5,986 nt of DNA from Lentimicrobiaceae bacterium (GCA_009787675.1 WQSU01000167.1:1-5986), one strand, 5' to 3'. Counted from the first letter of the stretch, positions 1 to 5,610 are shown. A program made the numbers and translations. Notes: a model not told the origin generated them from the sequence alone.

Positions 1-2
1 CC

Positions 3-764
3 TTTGGAATTTTAGGAATCGTTGCATTTATGGCTCCCGCGCCTTCGGGGGCTTGGCATTTTGTGATTATCGCAAGCGTGCTGCTGGTGACGGCGATTTT
101 GCGTGGCTGGTTTGGTGCGATTAACAAAGGCTTGGGAATTATATTGGCTTTTGTACCACATGTTGTGGTTTTTGGGATAATGATGGCCATTGACGGACAA
201 TGGATTATTGCACGGATTAGGGTTACATTTGACCCGTTTATCGACCCGCTTGGGCGTGGTTTTCTTGCGGCACAGGCGCGGGGGCTGCTTAGCGGTGCGG
301 CTTTTGTCGGTGAAGGCGTTTTGCCGCCGCGCTTTCCGCAGGAATGGCTTTTTTCTCCTTCGTTTTATGCCTATCGTCCGTTAACCACCGTTATTAGCCG
401 CTTTGGGTGGCTGGCCGTTATCGTGATTTTGGCTGCGGTTGCCGCTTTTATTGTTGCGACTTCGGCAAAATGCGCAAAACAGCGCAGTGGGCTTGGATTT
501 TTTGTTTCGCTCGCCGTCATTGTTACTTTTTCCGTACAGGCCGTTATGTACACTCTTTTTAATCTTGGCATTACCATCCCTATGATTTCTCTGCCGTTTA
601 TCTCACCCGGCAACTTTGCCATGGTCGTAAACATGGGGCTTGCCGGGTTTATGCTTTCCGTTTTCAGAACAGGAGACGTCGTCACGGACGGGTATTTCCC
701 GAGCAGAAAACGCAGCGATTTTATCTCCTGGGACGATGGAAAAATTATTATCCGTGTTAAGTAA
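3..764 (+). CDS. FtsW/RodA/SpoVE (SEDS) family membrane protein, C-terminal part
   Basis: The frame is open from base 3, so the true start lies upstream; the ATG at 30 is probably internal. Several hydrophobic segments (about 60-130, 140-195, 420-470, 495-560 and 595-665 in base coordinates) mark a polytopic inner-membrane protein. The end of the membrane domain reads LPFISPGNF...NMGLAGFMLSVF, resembling the SEDS signature (LPFISYGGSSL, then a small-residue helix ending in LLLS/N). SEDS proteins polymerise peptidoglycan glycan strands from lipid II together with a class B PBP, in elongation, division or sporulation. A cytoplasmic tail of about 30 charged residues follows. The region expected to carry the conserved HTDFIF motif reads FYAYRPLTTVISRFGW here, so it is a divergent member and its polymerase activity is uncertain. 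It is chromosomal flank rather than part of the mobile element. I am fairly sure of the family and not of the subfamily. Confidence 0.72.
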   Translation, partial: FGILGIVAFMAPAPSGAWHFVIIASVLLVTAILRGWFGAINKGLGIILAFVPHVVVFGIMMAIDGQWIIARIRVTFDPFIDPLGRGFLAAQARGLLSGAAFVGEGVLPPRFPQEWLFSPSFYAYRPLTTVISRFGWLAVIVILAAVAAFIVATSAKCAKQRSGLGFFVSLAVIVTFSVQAVMYTLFNLGITIPMISLPFISPGNFAMVVNMGLAGFMLSVFRTGDVVTDGYFPSRKRSDFISWDDGKIIIRVK

Positions 765-796
765 GCTCAAACACCCCAACAGCCATAACGTTACGC

Positions 797-825
797 TTGA
801 CACCAAAGAAAGCCTGTATTACAAT
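797..825 (+). promoter_or_regulatory. Sigma-A type promoter of tRNA-Leu
   Basis: A perfect -35 TTGACA (797-802) and a -10 TACAAT (820-825) are separated by 17 bp. Transcription would begin near 832, eight bases before the mature tRNA 5' end. The spacing and near-consensus boxes fit a strong constitutive stable-RNA promoter. Confidence 0.8.
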
Positions 826-839
826 GTTTCTCGTTGCAC

Positions 840-922
840 GCACTCGTGGCGGAATTGGCATACGCGCTAGACTAAGGATCTAGTGGTCCTAGACCTTGCA
901 GGTTCAAGTCCTGTCGAGTGCA
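840..922 (+). tRNA. tRNA-Leu (anticodon AAG)
   Basis: A complete type II tRNA folds from the sequence. The acceptor stem GCACTCG (840-846) pairs with CGAGTGC (915-921), with discriminator A922. The D stem is GCG/CGC (849-851/863-865). The anticodon stem CTAGA/TCTAG (867-871/879-883) encloses loop CTAAGGA with anticodon AAG at 874-876. A long variable arm has GGTC/GACC pairing (885-888/892-895). The T stem is GCAGG/CCTGT with loop TTCAAGT (903-909). The long variable arm, A73 discriminator and AAG anticodon identify leucine (CUU; CUC and CUA too if A34 becomes inosine). CCA is not encoded, since AAG follows A922. It has its own promoter upstream and terminator downstream. Its 3' end faces an integrase gene, so it is the likely integration site of the element. 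Confidence 0.95.
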
Positions 923-936
923 AAGTTAGTGTTTAT
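898..936 (+). other. Probable attachment-site junction (att) at tRNA-Leu 3' end
   Basis: The T arm and acceptor 3' half of an intact tRNA-Leu lie 61 bp from the stop codon of a tyrosine integrase, and base composition changes just beyond. Tyrosine integrases of IMEs and ICEs commonly recombine at tRNA 3' ends and rebuild the tRNA. The exact core cannot be fixed because the other end of the element is outside the window, and no second copy of the tRNA 3' sequence occurs here. The coordinates mark the likely zone, not a defined site. Confidence 0.5.
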
Positions 937-970
937 GAGGCTTTCTGAAAAAAAAGGAAGCCTCTTTTTT
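937..970 (+). terminator. Rho-independent terminator after tRNA-Leu
   Basis: GAGGCTTTCT (937-946) pairs with AGGAAGCCTC (955-964) in a 10-bp stem with one G-U pair, an A-rich 8-base loop and six T residues (965-970). It closes the tRNA transcription unit. On the opposite strand the hairpin has no following U tract, so it should not terminate the integrase transcript efficiently. Confidence 0.85.
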
Positions 971-982
971 GTTGCTATTTCC

Positions 983-2176
983 CTAATTTTGAGCAATGTC
1001 CACGGTTTTGTCCACGGTAATCGCTTCAAACCCATTTTCGGTAAGCTTAGCGTTTAACTTTTCGCCAATAGCTACCTTCGCACTCAAATCCACATGGGTA
1101 TATTGCGAAGTTGTTTTCAAATCCGCATGTCTTAGCCACGCTTGAATATCCCTCAAGTCGAAACCGAGGTATTTCAAGTAAGTTCCGGCAGAATGGCGAA
1201 GGTCATGGAATCGGATATTAGGCAAGTTGTTTTTTTTCATAATCAACTTAAAATGCTTGCTTACATAGTCCGTACTCATTAATTCGCCGTCAAAGCGTTT
1301 ACATATATAATCGTTGTCGATGTAACTATTGGGTTGCAATTCTTTTCGCTGCGTCTGTTCCTCCTTCAGCTTAACTAAGTGCGTTTTAATTATATCTGTA
1401 AGCGGCAAAAAATCATTACTGCTGTCGTTCTTGGTCAAATTCTTGTAATGCGTTTTTTTTGAAACTTTGACAACAACGTGTCTAATTTCAAAGACGTTTT
1501 TTATAAAATTAATCGCACTCCATTTTAAGCCAAGAATCTCGCTACGGCGGAGACCGTAAAATAATGTTAGCAAAATAACCATTTCCAATGGGTCTCCTTT
1601 GAAGCATCGTAGCATTTCTATAATTTCCGCTTCTGTCAAATATTTTGCGCCCTTGTATTTTACCTTTTTCAATTCGTCAATCCTTTTTGCAGGATTAAAA
1701 GAAATGATATTTTGCCTAACCGCGCTTTCAAGGCAAGAAGAAATATTGGCTATGTGTTTTTTTACAGTATTAGCAGAAACACGTTTCAACTTTTTGTTGA
1801 CATATTTCTGAATATGGTTAGGTTCAACATCTTTTACCCTCAGTTTCAAAGGTTCAAAAAACGGAAGGATGTGTGCGTTCATTGTAATTGTGTACGAATC
1901 ATATGTCGTTAGTTGAATTTTACTCGTTATTAACCAAGTTTCCATGCATTCCTTGAAAAAATCAGTAAAAAAGGGGTCTTTTTCAATAGAAACTTTATCC
2001 CTTTTGTACTGCTCTAAGATTTCATCCTTCAGCCTTTCGGCTTTCCGCTTGTTGTTCCCTTTGACCGATATTTCTGTAGAGATTGTTTTTGTACGCTCCT
2101 TTCCTGTATCGTCTTTGTAACGAATAATTACAAAATAATTCGGTCGGTCTTTCTTTGCGTTTATTGTAGCAGTCAT
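983..2176 (-). CDS. int: Tyrosine recombinase / Tn916-like site-specific integrase
   Basis: This 397-residue protein catalyses insertion and excision between element and tRNA-site DNA through a covalent 3'-phosphotyrosine. An N-terminal arm-binding domain (about 1-55, with YFVIIRYKDDTGKE) is followed by a core-binding SAM-like domain (about 65-165) and the catalytic domain (about 175-375). Candidate catalytic residues are R210 in GLRRSEIL, K249 in LTKNDSS, H324 and R327 in FHDLRHSAGT, H350 in WLRHAD and nucleophile Y359 in TSQYTH. All six are present, so the enzyme looks intact. The start is the ATG at 2176: AAAGG (2186-2190) lies 9 bases upstream, whereas the in-frame ATG at 2185 directly abuts it. 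The gene follows the excisionase gene but has its own extended -10 promoter, and its 3' end points at the tRNA. Confidence 0.95.
   Translation of the reverse strand: MTATINAKKDRPNYFVIIRYKDDTGKERTKTISTEISVKGNNKRKAERLKDEILEQYKRDKVSIEKDPFFTDFFKECMETWLITSKIQLTTYDSYTITMNAHILPFFEPLKLRVKDVEPNHIQKYVNKKLKRVSANTVKKHIANISSCLESAVRQNIISFNPAKRIDELKKVKYKGAKYLTEAEIIEMLRCFKGDPLEMVILLTLFYGLRRSEILGLKWSAINFIKNVFEIRHVVVKVSKKTHYKNLTKNDSSNDFLPLTDIIKTHLVKLKEEQTQRKELQPNSYIDNDYICKRFDGELMSTDYVSKHFKLIMKKNNLPNIRFHDLRHSAGTYLKYLGFDLRDIQAWLRHADLKTTSQYTHVDLSAKVAIGEKLNAKLTENGFEAITVDKTVDIAQN
997..1018. repeat. Tandem 10-bp repeat TGTCCACGGT near the element end
   Basis: TGTCCACGGT occurs at 997-1006 and again at 1009-1018 (period 12), inside the last codons of the integrase gene, where it encodes the two TVD units of the C-terminal tail. 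It lies about 75-95 bp from the tRNA 3' end. Tn916-family integrases bind short direct repeats (arm-type sites) near the element ends, so an arm-site role is possible but inferred. Confidence 0.5.
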
Positions 2177-2234
2177 AGGTATCATCCTTTCAAAAATAAG
2201 AGAAGTCCACCTATGTTACAATTAGCCTAGTGAT

Positions 2235-2243
2235 ATTATAGCA
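2235..2243 (-). promoter_or_regulatory. Extended -10 promoter for integrase
   Basis: On the minus strand, TGC followed by a consensus TATAAT (2235-2240) forms an extended -10 element. The hexamer 17 bp upstream (TATTCA) is a poor -35, as is usual for extended -10 promoters. The start would fall near 2228, giving a leader of about 50 bases before the integrase ATG. It sits between the excisionase stop and the integrase, so integrase can be made independently of the mob operon. Confidence 0.6.
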
Positions 2244-2269
2244 TAAATAGACATTCTTGAATAAACTTA

Positions 2270-2488
2270 CTAAGTATGAAAATATAATTTAAGTACGCGT
2301 ACTTTTGGTATTTTATAAGAGCGTCCGATTTTTATTGGAATGCCAAACTTTTCGTCCTTAATTTCTTTGTAAATAGTCTGTTTTGATACATCGAATATTT
2401 GAGCTAAGTCTTTTACACTTAGTAAATCATTATATCCAACAAGAATCACAGATGATTCAATGTTGTTGTTATTTGACATGGTATCCAT
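2270..2488 (-). CDS. Excisionase-like / MerR-type helix-turn-helix DNA-binding protein
   Basis: The protein has 72 residues. After a short polar N-terminus comes one compact winged-HTH domain (about 22-69): LLSVKDLAQIFDVSKQTIYKEI forms the helix-turn-helix, and IPIKIGRSYKIPKVRV a basic wing. This is the layout of the HTH_17 / excisionase domain found beside integrases in Gram-positive mobile elements, where it bends att DNA to favour excision or represses promoters. The start at 2488 is supported by GGGAG (2499-2503) ten bases upstream; the next ATG (2479) is too far. It lies 62 bp downstream of the relaxase stop with no evident terminator between, so it is probably read with the mob genes, and 93 bp upstream of int. 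An excisionase role is inferred from position; a plain transcriptional regulator remains possible. Confidence 0.8.
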   Translation of the reverse strand: MDTMSNNNNIESSVILVGYNDLLSVKDLAQIFDVSKQTIYKEIKDEKFGIPIKIGRSYKIPKVRVLKLYFHT

Positions 2489-2550
2489 AAAAAATTCACT
2501 CCCATTGACAGATAAACATTACCGACTTACACAAAAACATACTTGTATTA

Positions 2551-3366
2551 TTAGCGAGAGCGTTCACGGTCGTGACGCTTTTTTTCAGCTATTATCCTCT
2601 CATTCTTTTCTTTTGAATTATTAAGAATAATTACTTGTTTATGCTCAATATTACAATCTGTTTCAATGCCTCGTTGCTCAAGAGCAATCACTGCCTTTCC
2701 GCGATGTTTGGTCGGCTCCTTTTTTATTCCAAGCATAATATGGCTTTTCGCAGACACCCTAAATCCAAGTCCTTTTCTCTCAAATTCTCTGTTCTGTGCA
2801 TCTGCCCAAAGTTCACGCCAAGTCCTAACATGGTTTTTTATCCAATTTCGATTTTTTTTATGACAAAACCCCGATTCGTCCACAGGCCTATCAGTAAGTA
2901 CGATATGAACGTGCGGATTGCTCTTTTCGGGATTGTCTTTATTTTCCCCTTTGTGTATAACAACAACCGCGCACATTCCTTGGTTTATAAAATTTTCAAG
3001 GGTATACTCCCTTACGAGACGAGCATATTCATCTATAGAAAACGATTGTGTGCTTGAGCATCCAAAGTTATTGAATAACGCAATAATTATTGTTTTTGCG
3101 GTACGCGAATCTTTTCTATGTTCTGATTCCTCTATAGCATTTGCAAGAATTTCAATATTTGAAAACGCAGAAGGTGCATTCATAGAAAGCAAAACTTCGG
3201 AATACAGAACGTCTGTTCTGTTACTATAATCATGTATTAATCCATAATAATGGTCAATAATTTTCTTCCCCGTTATATATGCTATTTCTCTTGAAACAAA
3301 TTCCCCTCGACCTCGGCTAATTGTGCCAAGATTAAAGTGAAAAAAATTTTTAAATCGAGTGTTCAT
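2551..3366 (-). CDS. MobA/MobL-type (MOBQ) relaxase
   Basis: This 271-residue protein is predicted to nick the element at oriT, stay covalently bound to the 5' end and pilot the strand into a recipient. The N-terminal FHFNLGTISRGRGEFVSREIAYITGKK (10-35) fits the MobA/MobL motif I, with Y30 as the candidate nucleophile. The HUH three-histidine site is visible as H138 (VVVIHKG) and H152/H154 (NPHVHIVLT). NWIKNHVRTWRELWADAQN and the later PTKHRGKA...LEQRGIETD stretch also fit the family. The basic C-terminal tail is short and has no primase or helicase domain. The start is the ATG at 3366, with GAGGTGA (3372-3378) five bases upstream; an in-frame GTG at 3417 lacks a ribosome site and would run through the leader containing a nick-like sequence. 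It is preceded by a mobilization accessory gene in the same direction. Confidence 0.9.
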   Translation of the reverse strand: MNTRFKNFFHFNLGTISRGRGEFVSREIAYITGKKIIDHYYGLIHDYSNRTDVLYSEVLLSMNAPSAFSNIEILANAIEESEHRKDSRTAKTIIIALFNNFGCSSTQSFSIDEYARLVREYTLENFINQGMCAVVVIHKGENKDNPEKSNPHVHIVLTDRPVDESGFCHKKNRNWIKNHVRTWRELWADAQNREFERKGLGFRVSAKSHIMLGIKKEPTKHRGKAVIALEQRGIETDCNIEHKQVIILNNSKEKNERIIAEKKRHDRERSR

Positions 3367-3377
3367 CGCTGTCACCT

Positions 3378-3410
3378 CGCACAAGTATTTTTTTTGATGT
3401 GTAAGTGCGC
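3378..3410 (+). other. oriT: Candidate oriT nick region (TAAGTGCGC core)
   Basis: TAAGTGCGC at 3402-3410 matches the first nine bases of the nick-region core known for RSF1010, pIP501 and pGO1/pSK41 (TAAGTGCGCCCT, cut after TAAGTGCG). The following bases are AAAT rather than CCT. A weak stem lies just before it: GCACA (3379-3383) with TGTGT (3398-3402). CGCAC (3378-3382) can alternatively pair with GTGCG (3405-3409). A MOBQ-type relaxase starts 13 bases away, on the other strand. Function is inferred from motif and position. Confidence 0.55.
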
Positions 3411-3421
3411 AAATCACTTTT

Positions 3422-3697
3422 TCAACTCATAAAACTATAGGACGAGTTTTCGAGTACCCGATTTAAAAATTCTTTTAGAGGTTTAAATTCAGTATCATTA
3501 GCAGCTTTTGTGCGGTGAATTTTAAATTGCGCTGTTTCAGGTAGAGTATCAAGCAATATCTCACCCAAAATTATGCAACGTCGGGTATGTGATTTGCGAA
3601 GAGCTGTTTTTTCACGTTGTTCTTTTGCTAGCTTGCGACGCCTGGCTTGTTCCTTTTTTATTTCATCGTGTTTTTTTGACGTACATTCAAATGTCAT
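3422..3697 (-). CDS. Small basic mobilization accessory protein (MobC/DUF3847/TraD-like)
   Basis: The protein has 91 residues. The N-terminal half (about 8-36) is a strongly charged, Lys/Arg/Glu-rich helix, probably a coiled coil. It is followed by RKSHTRRCIILGEILLDTLP (34-53), which resembles the RKxRTRRLIxxGxxLE block of small relaxosome proteins encoded beside MobA/MobL relaxases. Such proteins bind oriT DNA and help the relaxase open the strands. The start is the ATG at 3697, since GGAGG (3704-3708) lies six bases upstream. The in-frame ATG at 3715 has no ribosome site and falls at the predicted transcription start. It is first in the minus-strand operon, 55 bp before the relaxase. The family call rests on a short motif and context, so treat the name as provisional. 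Confidence 0.7.
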   Translation of the reverse strand: MTFECTSKKHDEIKKEQARRRKLAKEQREKTALRKSHTRRCIILGEILLDTLPETAQFKIHRTKAANDTEFKPLKEFLNRVLENSSYSFMS

Positions 3698-3723
3698 ATC
3701 GTTCCTCCGTGTCATTTTTAGTA

Positions 3724-3753
3724 TTTATAGCAGATGAGCAATATCGCACGCAA
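3724..3753 (-). promoter_or_regulatory. Promoter of the mobilization operon
   Basis: On the minus strand, TATAAA (3724-3729) is preceded by an extended -10 TGC. A -35-like TTGCGT (3748-3753) lies 18 bp upstream. The predicted start near 3717 leaves a leader of about 20 bases carrying GGAGG before the ATG at 3697, which agrees with the chosen start. The -35 lies inside a tandem repeat, suggesting repression. Confidence 0.6.
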
Positions 3754-3773
3754 AACAAGAAACACGCCAAAAC
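3747..3773. repeat. Tandem repeat overlapping mob promoter (possible operator)
   Basis: CACGCAAAAC (3747-3756) and CACGCCAAAAC (3763-3773) form an imperfect direct repeat with a 16-base offset. The first copy covers the -35 of the mob operon promoter, and both lie between the two divergent promoters. The position fits an operator bound by the relaxase, its accessory protein or the HTH protein; the binding protein is unknown. Confidence 0.45.
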
Positions 3774-3797
3774 TTACACCATTTCTTATTAATAATT

Positions 3798-3826
3798 TTG
3801 CCGATACAGAAAAAAGATGTTATTAT
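3798..3826 (+). promoter_or_regulatory. Promoter of the coupling-protein gene
   Basis: TTGCCG (3798-3803) and TATTAT (3821-3826) are separated by exactly 17 bp on the plus strand. Transcription would start near 3833, just at the Shine-Dalgarno (AGGGGTGA, 3833-3840), giving a very short leader. This also argues against translation from the in-frame TTG at 3798, which is part of the -35 box. Confidence 0.55.
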
Positions 3827-3845
3827 TCAAAAAGGGGTGAAAATT

Positions 3846-5264
3846 ATGGCAAGTAAAAAAAATATAAAAAAGCTGTTCGATAAATACACAGTGAGTCAAA
3901 CATCATTACGTGATAGGTTTAATATACCGCACTACATGCTTAATAAAAGAAGTCAAGATTCTTTCTTCTTTTTTGGAATAGAAAAACAAGTGGTAACAGA
4001 ACGTATGGCATTCCGCGAATTTATTGATGGTAGAATTAGATATGTAGGAAAACCACAAGAGAAAGATGGTCATGTTTTAGTTGTTGGTGGAGCTGGAAGT
4101 GGAAAAAGCTCATGCATTGCCATACCAAGTTTAGAAACATGGAAAGGGACAATATTTGCAATTGACATCAAGGGCGAGCTATCTGAGCATTGGAATAACA
4201 TACCTTCACCAAAAAGGGATTTTAAAATATTTAATTTTTCAAAGGAAGAAAGTTACTCTAGATATGATCCATTTTATTTTCTACGTCAAAGCGAGGAGGA
4301 AGACTTAATACAAAATGCTCGTGAGATTTCTCAAGCAATTATTCAAGTCCCACCTTCCGTACTTGAACCTTTCTGGTTACAAGCAGCTCAACATGTCTTA
4401 ACAGCTACTATTCTATACGGTTACGGAAACAATTTAAGCTTTATTGAAACAATGCAACTCATACAGACTCGTCCAATCTGGAAACTAATTGAAGATATAG
4501 CCAATAGTAATAATGAATATGCAAAGATGCATATCAATCAATTTATAGAAAGCGATTTTGTGAAGGAAACTTTTGATTTAGAAGGAATTGACTTAGAATT
4601 GTTTTCTGGCGAAGACATATCCAGCCTTAAGCCTAAGCTAATCAATTTGTCCGAGTTGTCAGATAGTAAAATGTTAGCCGGTATCAGTGCTGAACTGAGC
4701 AGTAAAATTATGGTATTTGCCACGGACCCGAGAATCAAGTCCTCATTTTCACCTTCTGATATGTCGATTAGATGGGAAGATTTAGAAACACATAACGTGT
4801 TCATGCGAATAGCAGAAGATAAACTTGGACAATGGGATGGCGCAATTACGCTGATGCTTACACAGTTAATTAGAACATTAGAACGCCGACCGGACAAATA
4901 CAGCACGGAAGGTAAGAAAAAGAAATTACCACCAATTTTGTTGTTACTTGATGAATTCCCGCGATTAGGCAAAGTGGATGTCATTCAAAACGCTATTTCT
5001 ACACTTAGGAGCAAAGGGGTTACAATTTGCTTAACAATACAAAGCCTGGCACAACTTGACAAAACGTATGGTAGGGATACCCGAAGGATAATCGTAGATA
5101 ATTGCCAATATAAAGCAATATTAGGGGTCACAGATTCGGAAAACCAAAAAATCTTTAGTGAAATGGTTGGAAGTATTGTGGCTGGTAAAAGTGGGGTTGG
5201 CGTTGATAACGATAAAAAAACAAACATTATAACTTGCAATTCAATGAATCACGTGAGCCATTAA
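3846..5264 (+). CDS. VirD4/TraG-family type IV coupling protein, frame broken near C-terminus
   Basis: Coupling proteins are ATPases that deliver relaxase-bound DNA to the type IV secretion channel. The Walker A motif is GGAGSGKSS (81-89, K87) and Walker B is ILLLLDEF (364-371, D369/E370). TIQSLAQLDKTYG (397-409) and the following VDNCQYKAILG fit the TraG/VirD4 core. The insert at about 145-345 corresponds to the all-alpha region. There is no N-terminal membrane anchor: residues 1-75 are polar, unlike classical VirD4 with two transmembrane helices. The start is the ATG at 3846, with AGGGGTGA five bases upstream. The frame ends at 5264 after 472 residues, and the last 15 or so are out of register; the true C-terminus continues in another frame (see the fragment at 5216-5572). 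With one base restored at the A7 run (5214-5220) the protein would be 575 residues. It is divergent from the mob operon. Confidence 0.88.
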   Translation: MASKKNIKKLFDKYTVSQTSLRDRFNIPHYMLNKRSQDSFFFFGIEKQVVTERMAFREFIDGRIRYVGKPQEKDGHVLVVGGAGSGKSSCIAIPSLETWKGTIFAIDIKGELSEHWNNIPSPKRDFKIFNFSKEESYSRYDPFYFLRQSEEEDLIQNAREISQAIIQVPPSVLEPFWLQAAQHVLTATILYGYGNNLSFIETMQLIQTRPIWKLIEDIANSNNEYAKMHINQFIESDFVKETFDLEGIDLELFSGEDISSLKPKLINLSELSDSKMLAGISAELSSKIMVFATDPRIKSSFSPSDMSIRWEDLETHNVFMRIAEDKLGQWDGAITLMLTQLIRTLERRPDKYSTEGKKKKLPPILLLLDEFPRLGKVDVIQNAISTLRSKGVTICLTIQSLAQLDKTYGRDTRRIIVDNCQYKAILGVTDSENQKIFSEMVGSIVAGKSGVGVDNDKKTNIITCNSMNHVSH

Positions 5265-5572
5265 TACATCCTCATGAATTTGCTACATTAAAAGATATTG
5301 TATTACTCACTCCGGAAGGATTTTGTCGTGTTAATAAGGTTTTTTATTATAATGACGAAGACACAGAGCAAAAAGAATTAATAAAATCTACACACCCGAA
5401 TATTCCAAATAGCAACAAAGTAGATTCTTCTGAAGAAAAAAGAGGCAATAAAAACCATACCGTGTACAAATTGGTGACTAAGATTAAAAGTCTTACAAAG
5501 CATACGCCAACACGATATAAATTAAAAGAAAAAAAAGTTCCCCATGCTGAATCACAGGGAAGCCAGGAGTAA
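5216..5572 (+). pseudogene. Frameshifted C-terminal fragment of the coupling protein
   Basis: In the frame one base back from the upstream gene, codons after the A run read NKHYNLQFNESREPLIHPHEF, then ATLKDIVLLTPEGFCRVNKVFYY. This is the usual C-terminal block of TraG/VirD4 proteins (REPxIxPxEF ... LLTPEGFxRV.KVxYY). It overlaps the upstream frame and has no ribosome site of its own, only a TTG at 5234, so it is not an independent gene. A single extra A at 5214-5220 joins the two frames. A Lys/Ser-rich low-complexity tail of about 70 residues follows, ending at TAA 5570-5572. Confidence 0.8.
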
Positions 5573-5589
5573 ATATCAAGATGTAAGGA

Positions 5590-5610
5590 TGCCCCTTAGT
5601 CGGGCAATTT
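5590..5610 (+). terminator. Weak hairpin after the coupling-protein gene
   Basis: TGCCC (5590-5594) pairs with GGGCA (5602-5606) around a 7-base loop, followed only by ATTT. It lies 18 bases after the coupling-protein stop. The stem is short and the T tract poor, so it is at best a weak terminator. The rest of 5573-5620 shows nothing recognisable. Confidence 0.25.

Noticed and set aside
640..870. Small plus-strand frame running from the SEDS gene into the tRNA
   Set aside because: It overlaps the SEDS gene in another frame and crosses the tRNA promoter and tRNA body.
937..970. Bidirectional terminator serving the integrase
   Set aside because: On the minus strand no T tract follows the stem; the T-rich stretch would lie in the loop.
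2635..3057. 140-codon plus-strand open frame opposite the relaxase
   Set aside because: It is antisense to the conserved relaxase core including the HUH histidines, has low-complexity hydrophobic composition and shows no start signals.
3367..3417. Upstream GTG start extending the relaxase by 17 residues
   Set aside because: No Shine-Dalgarno precedes 3417, and the family N-terminus begins near the ATG at 3366, which has GAGGTGA at good spacing.
4538..4984. 148-codon minus-strand open frame inside the coupling-protein gene
   Set aside because: It lies wholly antisense to a well-supported ATPase domain, with no ribosome site or recognisable domain; it is a shadow frame.
5214..5221. Programmed -1 ribosomal frameshift in the coupling protein
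   Set aside because: The zero-frame codons are GAT AAA AAA ACA. Tandem slippage of both lysine tRNAs would put TAA under the first, and the classic X XXY YYZ pattern is not in register. No clear downstream stem-loop was seen. A deletion, a sequencing error or polymerase slippage is simpler.
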